64,000 nucleotides of DNA. It comes from Peptococcaceae bacterium. Lineage in GTDB: Bacteria; Bacillota; Desulfotomaculia; Desulfotomaculales; JACDOK01. The stretch covers positions 1 through 64,000 of the forward strand of contig JACDOK010000007.1 in NCBI GenBank assembly GCA_017656185.1, written 5' to 3'. Below, in pieces: positions 36,646 to 43,532 of the stretch. Made by a program: the position numbers and the translations under genes. A model generated the notes under the pieces. It saw only the letters and a list, made by a program, of their open reading frames with translations. It had not been told where the DNA came from and did no database searches. Every line of letters starts with the position of its first letter. The stretch's first letter is position 1.

Positions 36646-37499
36646 CAGCTCAGCCCCTTCCCCGTGAGCTTGATGAAAATCTCATCGAGGGTTGCTTCTT
36701 GGGAATGAAGTGTTTCCACACACCCGCTGTCCAAGAGCTCGTGAAGGCGTTTCTTTTCTTTGTCATCGGCGAGAGATAGCCTTGCGGTAACCAGTTGGCC
36801 GTCTTGCCGGTATTCTACCCGCACCATCCGTTCGCCGTACTGCAGCTTGAGATTACGGGGCGTATCCACTGCCACAATGCGCCCGCTGTTTAGGAAGGCT
36901 ACCCGGTCGCAGAGTTCTTCAGCGTCGAACATATTGTGTGTAGTAAGAAAAATAGTTGTCCCCCTGCTTTTTTCGGCCAAGATTATTTCCTTAACGTTGC
37001 GGGCGCTTTCAGGATCCAGCCCCGAGGTCGGTTCATCCAGAAACCAGATGCGGGGGTTGTTAACCAGCGACCGTGCCAGCATCAGCTTCTGCTGCATCCC
37101 CTTGGAATAATCGCCGGCCTTTTTGTTCATAGCCCCACCGAGGCCCACCAGCCGCAGCAACTCCCGCGGGTCACGGGTAGGCACGTCGTACATCCCGCGG
37201 AAAAAATTAAGGTTTTCCAGGCCGGTAAACTTGCGGTAGAAATTGGGCTGTTCAAAACACACACCGATCATATTAAAGAATTCCCTGCCCGGCCTGCGAA
37301 CATCTATCCCCTCTACCGTAACACGACCGCCTTGCAGCGGCAGAACTCCAGTTAACACTTTCTGCGTAGTGCTCTTACCGGCCCCGTTAGGACCGAGAAA
37401 CCCAAAAATCTCCGCCTTAGCAATTTCAAACGAAATGTGATCCACGGCCAGAGTATGGCCGCCGTCATAGGAATGAACCAGGTTTTGTACGGTAATCAT
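36645..37499 (-). CDS. ABC exporter ATP-binding protein
   Basis: A 284-aa ATPase with Walker A GPNGAGKST at residues 37-45, a DYSKGMQQKL signature (a divergent LSGGQ, usual in drug-type exporters), and Walker B IWFLDEPTSGLD. It is the first gene of the three-gene exporter operon. An operator for the TetR protein lies between its start and the divergently placed... same-strand tetR gene upstream, at 37517-37534. Confidence 0.9.
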   Translation of the reverse strand: MITVQNLVHSYDGGHTLAVDHISFEIAKAEIFGFLGPNGAGKSTTQKVLTGVLPLQGGRVTVEGIDVRRPGREFFNMIGVCFEQPNFYRKFTGLENLNFFRGMYDVPTRDPRELLRLVGLGGAMNKKAGDYSKGMQQKLMLARSLVNNPRIWFLDEPTSGLDPESARNVKEIILAEKSRGTTIFLTTHNMFDAEELCDRVAFLNSGRIVAVDTPRNLKLQYGERMVRVEYRQDGQLVTARLSLADDKEKKRLHELLDSGCVETLHSQEATLDEIFIKLTGKGLS

Positions 37500-37516
37500 T
37501 TTTTACCTCACTTTCA

Positions 37517-37534
37517 AGTGACTGAGCAGTCACT
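37517..37534. promoter_or_regulatory. TetR operator before the exporter operon
   Basis: AGTGACTGAGCAGTCACT is a near-perfect 18-bp palindrome 17 bp upstream of the ATPase start. The same TGAC-N6-GTCA pattern occurs twice before the tetR gene itself. Confidence 0.75.
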
Positions 37535-37549
37535 AAATAGTCAAAAAAA

Positions 37550-38194
37550 TTAACGCCGTGCTATCCCGTTTTTTATTAATGCAATAACCGTGTCCAGAAT
37601 TGGCTCTAACGCCTCCCAGTCAATTTTTGATGACTGCAGGTCTTCGGAATCAAGGTCCAGACGGTTCATTATGAAGGAACCAAGTTCTAGCGAAACGGCC
37701 GATAACAAAAAGGCAGCGGCATCCACGTCCAGGTCAGGGTCCAGTTCGCCCCGCTCAATACCCCGTATAAGCAGACCCTTATAAAAATCCACAACAGCGT
37801 TTTTCATTTGCTGTCGTTCCTCCTCCTTAAACGGGGAGTCACCGTATACCACCCGCATCCCCATCCGGTACTCCAAGGGATGGTGAATTTCAAAGCCCGC
37901 GGAGGCCATCATCAACTCCTTCAAATAAGAAAACAGGTCCAGGCTCTCCGGGTCAGGTACCTTACTGGTAATGTAACTTAATTTCGCTTGCCCGACCAGG
38001 TTAAATAGGTAAAGATAAAGATCTTTCTTTCCCCCAAAATACTGGTACATGCTGCCCTTCGCAATGCCGGCGCGCTCTACGATCTTGGAAAGGGAAGCAC
38101 TGTGGTAATCGTGGCTGGCAAACTCCTCCAGGGCCAGTCTGGTGATTAAGTCTCTTTTTTGCTTCGGTAAGTTAAAGAATGTCTGTTTAGGCAT
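37550..38194 (-). CDS. TetR-family repressor
   Basis: A 214-aa regulator. The N-terminal helix-turn-helix (IVERAGIAKGSMYQYFGGKKDLYLYLF) is typical of TetR. The C-terminal ligand domain is helical and acidic. It is the first gene on the minus strand of the exporter locus, 50 bp before the ATPase gene, with operators on both sides. It most likely represses itself and the exporter until a substrate binds. The inducer is unknown. Confidence 0.92.
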   Translation of the reverse strand: MPKQTFFNLPKQKRDLITRLALEEFASHDYHSASLSKIVERAGIAKGSMYQYFGGKKDLYLYLFNLVGQAKLSYITSKVPDPESLDLFSYLKELMMASAGFEIHHPLEYRMGMRVVYGDSPFKEEERQQMKNAVVDFYKGLLIRGIERGELDPDLDVDAAAFLLSAVSLELGSFIMNRLDLDSEDLQSSKIDWEALEPILDTVIALIKNGIARR

Positions 38195-38230
38195 CTACCG
38201 TTTCGTCCCCTTCAAATCACTAATCCAAGG

Positions 38231-38262
38231 AGTGACCGGTTAGTCATGTGACCTAGCAGTCA
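38231..38262. promoter_or_regulatory. Paired TetR operators before the repressor gene
   Basis: AGTGACCGGTTAGTCA (38231-38246) and TGTGACCTAGCAGTCA (38247-38262) are head-to-tail 16-bp sites with the same TGAC and GTCA ends as the site at 37517-37534. They lie 37 bp upstream of the repressor start, which indicates autoregulation. Confidence 0.75.
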
Positions 38263-38331
38263 TATTATATACGCCTTATCACCTCCTGTCAAACGCTTAT
38301 TAAGAATAATTAGTGGAAGAATATTCCATAA

Positions 38332-38370
38332 TTGTCACATGTTATCTACTGTCGTCATAACATGTAACAA
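38332..38370 (+). promoter_or_regulatory. Long inverted repeat before the NQNG gene cluster
   Basis: TTGTCACATGTTAT and its complement (13 of 14 matching) flank an 11-bp centre just upstream of the first NQNG gene. It may be an operator for a dimeric regulator or a 5' mRNA hairpin like those before the later genes in the cluster. Confidence 0.55.
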
Positions 38371-38397
38371 TACTGTGGGAATAAGGGGGTGCCCGTT

Positions 38398-38769
38398 TTG
38401 CCCGATGGCATAGATGAAAAGCAATTAATCTCTGTCCGGTCAAATCCAGGAGACAGCATCGAGGGCATCGGCAGTCGTTTTGATGAGAGACTTAAAGCAA
38501 CCATTTTATGGATCTATAATATCAACCAAAACGGTACGTCCAATAAGTTCCGTGAAGAAGTGAGCCAGTATTTTAGTACTAAACAAAACGGCAACGCTAT
38601 GTTCCGGGACATGAGCCCGGAGATGCTGGCTGAGTTTTTAAAGCACCTGAGTGCCGCCAAGGAAGCTGCAGTGCCCGGCCTGGACCTCCGGCTCATCCTT
38701 TTAATCTACAACTGCAACCAAAACGGGACCAGTAATACCGCCGAGGTTGCCGCCGAAACGGGTTCTTGA
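38398..38769 (+). CDS. NQNG-motif protein A
   Basis: A 123-aa protein of unknown family. After a short polar N-terminus it has two hydrophobic strands ending in the same motif: ATILWIYNINQNGTSN (about residues 36-51) and LILLIYNCNQNGTSNTA (about 98-114). Between them is a helical, acidic segment with MSPEMLAEFLKHLSAAKE. It has no signal peptide. I prefer the TTG at 38398, 8 nt after AAGGGGG, over a GTG at 38389 inside that site. Protein B repeats the module, so they are paralogues. Related short proteins follow. Confidence 0.75.
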   Translation: MPDGIDEKQLISVRSNPGDSIEGIGSRFDERLKATILWIYNINQNGTSNKFREEVSQYFSTKQNGNAMFRDMSPEMLAEFLKHLSAAKEAAVPGLDLRLILLIYNCNQNGTSNTAEVAAETGS

Positions 38770-38783
38770 AAGGGGGTACCGAA

Positions 38784-39329
38784 ATGAAAGACAAGGACAT
38801 AATAAAGAGCTGCAGAAACTCGATAGAGGTACTCCGGCACATATCAATGAAAGACAAAGCTATTGTTCAGGGTATTAAAGATTCCCTGGAGGCACTCCTG
38901 GAAGAGCTTGGTACCGGTGAGAATGACCTCCCCGAGGAAAAGACGCCGCAGGAAGCAACGGAAAACGAGGAAGCACAGGCGCAGGATACCTTCCCAGCAT
39001 CGAGTCCGGGGATTGCTATTGAAAGCATGGGCAGCAACTTTAATGACGGTCTTAAAACGGTCGTTTTATGGATCTACAATATTAACCAGAACGGTACGGC
39101 CAACGTGTTTTACAAAGAAATGAACCAGTATTTCACCACCGACAAAGACGGTAACGTGATGCTCCAGGACATGAGCCCGGAAATGCTGGCCGAGTTCATG
39201 ATGAACCTAAGCACGGCCAAGGAAATCATACTACCCGACCTGGGACTGCGCCTGATCCTATTAATTTACAACTGCAACCAAAACGGGGCCGGCAACATCG
39301 CCGAGGTTGCAGCTGAAATGGAACCTTAG
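38784..39329 (+). CDS. NQNG-motif protein B
   Basis: A 181-aa paralogue of protein A with an extra N-terminal part: a helical region (residues 1-45) and an acidic low-complexity linker (EEKTPQEATENEEAQAQD). The C-terminal module is plainly homologous to protein A, with VVLWIYNINQNGTAN, MSPEMLAEFMMNLSTAKE and LILLIYNCNQNGAGN in the same order. The ATG lies 7 nt after AAGGGGG. It begins 14 bp after gene A and is surely co-transcribed. The function is unknown. The hydrophobic strand plus Asn/Gln-Gly turn, repeated twice, suggests self-assembly. Confidence 0.8.
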   Translation: MKDKDIIKSCRNSIEVLRHISMKDKAIVQGIKDSLEALLEELGTGENDLPEEKTPQEATENEEAQAQDTFPASSPGIAIESMGSNFNDGLKTVVLWIYNINQNGTANVFYKEMNQYFTTDKDGNVMLQDMSPEMLAEFMMNLSTAKEIILPDLGLRLILLIYNCNQNGAGNIAEVAAEMEP

Positions 39330-39374
39330 GTTAGGGTCACTTACAAGTGAAGATGGAGGAAGGAGGGCTTCTTA

Positions 39375-39569
39375 ATGATAGACGACGTTAAAGCTATCCT
39401 GGATAAACTCAGGAACAACCTGGACCATTTCGGGACTGAAGACATCGCTTATGCGTTCGCGATTGCTCTTGCTGCGGCTGCTGCCGGCTCCAACTGCCAG
39501 TGTATCAACTGCAACCAGAACGGAACCAGTAACACCGCCAAGTTGGGCACCAAGATTCTAAATGGATAG
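39375..39569 (+). CDS. Short NQNG-motif peptide C
   Basis: A 64-aa protein with an N-terminal amphipathic helix (MIDDVKAILDKLRNN), an Ala-rich hydrophobic stretch (residues 27-39) and a Cys-bearing motif, NCQCINCNQNGTSNTA. The last ten residues of the motif are the same as in protein A. The ATG follows GGAGGG. It ends before a terminator at 39602-39640, so A, B and C probably form one transcript. It links the larger module proteins to the two short paralogues downstream. Confidence 0.78.
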   Translation: MIDDVKAILDKLRNNLDHFGTEDIAYAFAIALAAAAAGSNCQCINCNQNGTSNTAKLGTKILNG

Positions 39570-39601
39570 CACCTATCATTAATATCGTTACTTTTCCCCG
39601 T

Positions 39602-39640
39602 GAGAAGTGAGTGCTAATCACTTCTCTTCTTTATTTTCTA
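39602..39640 (+). terminator. Terminator after peptide C
   Basis: GAGAAGTGA and TCACTTCTC form a perfect 9-bp stem with a 7-nt loop, followed by a T-rich run. Confidence 0.85.
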
Positions 39641-39651
39641 ATTAATTACCA

Positions 39652-40078
39652 GGTATTGGTAACACCTTCGCCAGCTTTTGCATAAGATATGCTAGATCTT
39701 TCCAATAGTGGAAGATCTAGAAGAAGGATGACATAGAAAGGAGGGCTTCTTAATGATAGACGACGTTAAAGCTGTCCTGAATGAACTCAAGCGTTACAGC
39801 CGCGGCGGCGACGAGCTTTTTGCTTTGGCTCTCGCTGCTGCTCTCGCTGCCGCTGCATCCAGCTGCCAGTCCAGCAATTGCAACCAAATGGGTTGCAACA
39901 ACAGATGTTTCTCTATGAAAAGGACAAAACAGCAAGACGAAATTGAACAAGAAAAATTCGAACAAGAAGTCAAGGATTAGAATAGAAAAACAACGGTCTG
40001 TCTCAAAGGCAAGGATGCTGCCCAGACCGGTTTATGGTCGAAAACCCCAGGGTCCGGAACCCTGGGGTTATGATTTGT
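39652..40078 (+). repeat. Tandem unit 1 (promoter, 5' hairpin, gene D, 3' tail)
   Basis: First copy of a duplicated transcription unit. It contains a conserved upstream block starting TATTGGTAACACCTT, a -10-like TATGCT, a 5' hairpin (CTAGATCTT ... AAGATCTAG, about 39691-39720), gene D, and a 3' tail with a GGTCTG/CAGACC stem and a GC-rich AACCCCAGGG hairpin. The second copy starts 474 bp downstream. Confidence 0.85.
39753..39980 (+). CDS. Short NQxG-motif peptide D
   Basis: A 75-aa protein with the same plan as peptide C. The N-terminal helix MIDDVKAVLNELKRY is followed by a hydrophobic Ala/Leu-rich segment (residues 26-41) and the Cys-rich motif SCQSSNCNQMGCNNRC, where Cys residues are spaced for metal binding or disulfides. 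It ends in a highly charged helical tail (KRTKQQDEIEQEKFEQEV). The ATG follows AAGGAGGG. Hydrophobic core plus charged tail and Cys cluster suggests a small structural or membrane-associated protein. No modifying enzyme is encoded nearby. Confidence 0.8.
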   Translation: MIDDVKAVLNELKRYSRGGDELFALALAAALAAAASSCQSSNCNQMGCNNRCFSMKRTKQQDEIEQEKFEQEVKD

Positions 40079-40125
40079 CTTAGCAACTGAAAAGTCTCGG
40101 CTTCACGGTATATTAATTTTTCCCA

Positions 40126-40545
40126 TGTATTGGTAACACCTTTACCAGCATTTGCATAAGGTATACTAGATCATCCTAATACTGGAAGATCTAGATAAGA
40201 GATAGAAGGAGGCTTTTTCATGGTGGATGAGGTTAAATCTGTCCTGAATGAACTCAAGCGTTACAGCCACGGCGGCGACGACCTTTTTGCCGCCGCTCTC
40301 GCTGCCGCTCTCGCTGCCGCTGCATCCAGCTGCCAGTCCAGCAATTGCAACCAAATGGGTTGTGACAACAAATGCGCGTCTTTTGAAAAGACAAAGCAGC
40401 AGGACGAAATTGAACAAGAAGAATTCGAACAAGAAGTCGAGGATTAGAATAGAAAAACAACGGTTGTCTCAAAGGCAAGGATGCTGCCTAGACCGGTTTA
40501 TGGTCGAAAACCCCGGGGCCTAGGACCCTGGGGTTTCTTACATCT
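40126..40545 (+). repeat. Tandem unit 2 (promoter, 5' hairpin, gene E, 3' tail)
   Basis: Second copy of the duplicated unit. The upstream block, the -10-like TATACT, the 5' hairpin (CTAGATC ... GATCTAG with altered internal bases) and the 3' tail are all retained. The final GC-rich hairpin keeps pairing while its sequence differs from unit 1, which argues for selection on structure. Confidence 0.85.
40220..40447 (+). CDS. Short NQxG-motif peptide E
   Basis: A 75-aa paralogue of peptide D with about four fifths of residues the same. The motif reads SCQSSNCNQMGCDNKC, and the charged tail differs mainly by conservative swaps. The ATG lies 8 nt after AGGAGG. All Cys, Asn, Gln and Gly of the motif are kept while the tail and first helix vary, indicating that the motif is the functional part. 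Confidence 0.8.
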   Translation: MVDEVKSVLNELKRYSHGGDDLFAAALAAALAAAASSCQSSNCNQMGCDNKCASFEKTKQQDEIEQEEFEQEVED

Positions 40546-40609
40546 CCATGATATTTCTACCGGATTACTATTAAATATCTATTGTAATTAAGATCACACT
40601 ACGGAAAGC

Positions 40610-40735
40610 CCCGTGCAGACTTAGGCAAACGGGTATTTCCGGGGTAGCTAACCTGCTGAAACGTAGATGGGGTTGCTATATATCCAGGGCCGTAAGTCTA
40701 CTGGAAATAAAGACAAACCGTAGATCCTTCCAGTA
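40610..40735 (+). ncRNA. Candidate structured RNA with pseudoknot
   Basis: Three hairpins can be drawn by eye. P1 pairs CGGAAA and CCCGT with ACGGG and TTTCCG (about 40617-40656). P2 pairs TAGC and AACC with GGTT and GCTA (about 40660-40680). P3 pairs ACTGGAA (about 40699) with TTCCAGT. The P1 loop holds AGACTTA, which is perfectly complementary to TAAGTCT between P2 and P3, giving a pseudoknot. AAACGTAGAT and AAACCGTAGAT occur in the P2 and P3 loops. I cannot match it to a riboswitch class from memory. The 419-bp gap holds no gene. Confidence 0.5.
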
Positions 40736-40866
40736 ATTCTCCCATAAAGGAACACTTGGGTGCGGTTATGGCATACATTACCATAGTCCTACCTTTTATT
40801 AAAACTCTTGGACAGGATAAGCGGGACTCGGCTTACCTGCTGACTAACTGAAAAGGAGGAAAGAGG

Positions 40867-41400
40867 ATGAGAGACGACAAATCCCATAATCCTGAGAAAA
40901 CAAGTAATACCCCGGAAAAATCAAATATCGAAATCCCGCAAAAGCGGAGCCTGAAAGACCTCGTGGATAAACTGGAAGAATGGTACCTAAAGGAATGTAA
41001 TTCATCTGAGAGCGAAAAACCTGATAAGGAGCCAAAGGAAGAACCTCAAGAAGCAGCAAAAGACAATCCGGTTAAAAAGTCAAAAGGAAAATCAAAAAAG
41101 AAATCCGCAAAAAAACCGCATTGGGCAAAGAACAGTGACGAGGAAGACTTCGAACAAGGCCTCTGCCTTCCCGACAACGATATACGCTCCGAAAACCAGC
41201 CTTTTGCTGAAATGCTCGGCAAGGAAATCCTGCTTACCATGAAAGCACGTCAATTAAATATCTTAGGCCAAAATTTCCGGCCCATTTTCTGCGGTACAGT
41301 CGTAGACGTAACTAACGGTTTCCTTACGCTCGACCCGGTGATTATCAAGATCAGCAACGCACCGTTTCCCACGCGGCTCAGCTTTCCGCTGCAGTGGTAG
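40867..41400 (+). CDS. Lys/Glu-rich protein with small C-terminal beta domain (F)
   Basis: A 177-aa protein. Residues 1-95 are low-complexity and highly charged, with a Lys-rich run (KKSKGKSKKKSAKK). Residues 115-175 form a compact beta-rich domain (GKEILLTMKARQLNI, FCGTVVDVTNGFLTLDP, VIIKISNAP) of the Sm/DUF2642 kind seen in some spore coat proteins. That comparison is from pattern only. The ATG follows AGGAGGAAAG. It starts downstream of the structured RNA and overlaps the next gene. Confidence 0.7.
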   Translation: MRDDKSHNPEKTSNTPEKSNIEIPQKRSLKDLVDKLEEWYLKECNSSESEKPDKEPKEEPQEAAKDNPVKKSKGKSKKKSAKKPHWAKNSDEEDFEQGLCLPDNDIRSENQPFAEMLGKEILLTMKARQLNILGQNFRPIFCGTVVDVTNGFLTLDPVIIKISNAPFPTRLSFPLQW

Positions 41401-41618
41401 CGGGCAACCCCACGCTGCTCAATATCTTTTTTGGCCTCCACCTCCATTTAAGACTGGCAACCTTCCTGGGGTGCCCGGTGTCAGTGAGGATAGAAGGTGA
41501 AGAGGAGCTAATTCGCGGAAAGCTGGTAGAGTCGGAAGTAACGCACATCCAGGTGCAAATAGACGATAAAACAATCCGGCAAATCAGGCGCAATAAGATA
41601 TGCTTCGTGGAAATATAG
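41394..41618 (+). CDS. Small beta-barrel-like protein (G)
   Basis: A 74-aa protein starting with a GTG that overlaps the stop of gene F, so translation is coupled. The core LRLATFLGCPVSVRIEGEEELIRGKLVESEVTHIQVQIDD has the strand-turn-strand pattern of the small beta domain in F and H. It ends in a basic strand, IRQIRRNKICFVEI. It is followed by a terminator at 41633-41662. The function is unknown. Confidence 0.65.
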   Translation: MVAGNPTLLNIFFGLHLHLRLATFLGCPVSVRIEGEEELIRGKLVESEVTHIQVQIDDKTIRQIRRNKICFVEI

Positions 41619-41632
41619 GCCAAAATCAATTT

Positions 41633-41662
41633 AAACTACCCACCATGCGGCGGGCAGTTTTC
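41633..41662 (+). terminator. Terminator after genes F and G
   Basis: AAACTACCCACC pairs with GGCGGGCAGTTT (one mismatch each side) around ATGC and is followed by a T-rich stretch. Confidence 0.65.
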
Positions 41663-41695
41663 TCGTGGGAACAGTATAAAGTCTTTGTTAATCTG

Positions 41696-42160
41696 CTAGC
41701 ACGGGTGGTCACAGGGGTGGGAAGGACAAGGAATGGGCACACAAGGAGTACATTCGGGCTGGAGCCATTCGATCTTGCAAATCCGCGCCGTCAAAACAGT
41801 GACGACGGTGCCGTCATCCCTTTTTACATCGACGAAATCGGTACCCACATTGCAAACAACACCGGTCACGGATAACTCACTCCCGGAGCATTCGAATACA
41901 ATGATGACCTGACAGCCTTTGAGGCGAAACAACTGGAAGTTGAGGTTTCCGGTCAGTCCTCCCAACTGCAGCCGGACGCGGTTGTCGCACACAAAGAAGG
42001 GGAAGCAGTGCACCGGCGGGCAGAACAAATCTTTATGGACGTGGCCGACGGGGCAATGCGGATGGCCGAAATGCCCGTGATGTACATAATGATGCTCATG
42101 ACGTATGTGATGCCCGTGCCCTTTCGAAGCATCCTCGTGACAGCGTTCCGTTTCAGTCAA
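41696..42160 (-). CDS. His/Cys-rich protein with small beta domain (H)
   Basis: A 154-aa protein of three parts. Residues 10-55 are His-rich (GHGHHIRHEHHYVHHGHFGHPH and CPPVHC). Residues 60-135 form a beta domain with GCQVIIVFE, LSVTGVVCNVGTDFVDVKRDDGTVVTVL that resembles those of F and G. The tail is Cys/Pro-rich (CTPCVPIPCPSHPCDHPC). The start is a TTG 10 nt after GGAGG. It has no signal peptide. The composition is typical of spore coat proteins that bind metal and cross-link. That assignment is inference. It converges on gene G. Confidence 0.75.
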   Translation of the reverse strand: MTETERCHEDASKGHGHHIRHEHHYVHHGHFGHPHCPVGHVHKDLFCPPVHCFPFFVCDNRVRLQLGGLTGNLNFQLFRLKGCQVIIVFECSGSELSVTGVVCNVGTDFVDVKRDDGTVVTVLTARICKIEWLQPECTPCVPIPCPSHPCDHPC

Positions 42161-42300
42161 CTTTAGGCTTCCTCCCTACAATATTCTTTGTTTATCATAT
42201 GTCGTGTTCATTGCTTTTGATAGTATAATTTGGAAAAATAATCAGGACCTGCCTTATCTAATAGCTGCAAAAGAACATACACTACTATGTTACAAAACCT

Positions 42301-43467
42301 TTAAAAACCAAAATTTTGATGAATACGCTTAACCGCTTCTTCCAGGCGTTCCTCATCCGCTACCAACCCGATACGAACGTAACCTTCGCCGCGCTCGCCG
42401 AAGGCGTCTCCCGGCACTACCAGTACGCCCGTACGTTCAGCCAGCTCCCATACAAACTGGCGCGACGATCCGAAACCGGTAGGTACAGGGGCCCAGACAA
42501 ACATGGAAGCCCGGGGTTTCTCCATCATCCACCCGGCTTCTCGCAACCCGTCCACGAGTATATCTCGCCGCCGCTGGTAAAGGTTTGCCGTGGCCCGCAC
42601 ATAATCCTGGGGACCGCGCAGGGCAGCAATCCCCGCTTTTTGTACCGCCTTAAAAACACCATAATCAATGTTTGATTTTACAACACGCAGCCCATCCAGG
42701 ACTTTCGCACACCCGCAGACAAAGCCCAGGCGGCACCCGGCCATATTATAGGTTTTGGAAAGAGAATGAAATTCTACGCAAATGTCCTTGGCGCCCTTAA
42801 CCTGCAGAATACTGGGCGGGCGGTAACCGTCATAGGCCAGCTCGGAGTACGCCACATCGTGGCAAAGAATAATCTCGTTCGCCCGGGCAAACTCTACTGC
42901 CTGTTCGAAGAAATCAAGGTCAGCCGTAGCCGCGACCGGATTATTGGGATAATTTAAAATCATCATCTTGGCCTTCTTGGCCACCTCATCTGGAATAGCC
43001 TCAAAATCAGGAAGAAAATCATTTTCCTCGAGCAGAGGAAGCGGGTAAACCTCACCCTCAGCAAGCTTGACACCGGTCCGGTAGATGGGATACCCGGGGT
43101 CGGGAACAAGCACGACATCACCCGGATTAACAAAGGCCAGGTTGATATGCGCTAAACCGTCCTGCGATCCCATCAAGGACAGTACTTCCCTCTCAGGGTC
43201 AAGCGAAACTCCAAAACGCATGCGGTACCAGTCGGCCACCGTCTGCTTAAACTCCGGCAAACCTTCCGTCAAAGCATACGAAAAAGCCCCTGGTTCAGAC
43301 ATAGCTTCAACCAAGGCTTTTACGATATGAGGAGCAGGGGGAAGATCGGGGCTGCCGATACTCAGGTCAATGACATCCATACCCTTCTCCTGCAGCTTAT
43401 GCTTCAGGTTATCTATTTCAGAAAATACCGCCGAAGTTAACCCCTTAACTCGCCTTGCCGTCTCCAT
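42301..43467 (-). CDS. Class I/II PLP-dependent aminotransferase (DapL-like)
   Basis: A 388-aa fold-type I aminotransferase. Key parts are SIGSPDLPP near the N-terminus, the NYPNNPV motif that holds the substrate carboxylate region, HDVAYSEL, and the PLP-binding Lys in SLSKTYNMAGCRLGF. It resembles enzymes annotated as LL-diaminopimelate aminotransferase of the second (MTH52-like) type and also alanine/aspartate aminotransferases. If DapL, it makes LL-diaminopimelate for lysine and cell wall. I use the ATG at 43467, 9 nt after GGAGG. It stands alone beside an IS element. Confidence 0.87.
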   Translation of the reverse strand: METARRVKGLTSAVFSEIDNLKHKLQEKGMDVIDLSIGSPDLPPAPHIVKALVEAMSEPGAFSYALTEGLPEFKQTVADWYRMRFGVSLDPEREVLSLMGSQDGLAHINLAFVNPGDVVLVPDPGYPIYRTGVKLAEGEVYPLPLLEENDFLPDFEAIPDEVAKKAKMMILNYPNNPVAATADLDFFEQAVEFARANEIILCHDVAYSELAYDGYRPPSILQVKGAKDICVEFHSLSKTYNMAGCRLGFVCGCAKVLDGLRVVKSNIDYGVFKAVQKAGIAALRGPQDYVRATANLYQRRRDILVDGLREAGWMMEKPRASMFVWAPVPTGFGSSRQFVWELAERTGVLVVPGDAFGERGEGYVRIGLVADEERLEEAVKRIHQNFGF

Positions 43468-43532
43468 TGCCAAAACCCTCCACTATACTTAAACTTATAA
43501 CTGAATTCTCATGGAATTTACAGATTTCCTAC

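Noticed and set aside
39375-40447. Peptides C-E as RiPP (ribosomally made, modified peptide) precursors
   Set aside because: They have a leader-like helix and Cys-rich end, but no radical SAM, cyclodehydratase, lanthipeptide synthetase or dedicated exporter and protease lies nearby. The charged tail after the Cys motif also argues against it.
40610-40735. c-di-GMP-I (GEMM) riboswitch
   Set aside because: AGGCAAAC and GGGGTTGC fragments recall GEMM, but the order of conserved elements and the tetraloop receptor do not fit.
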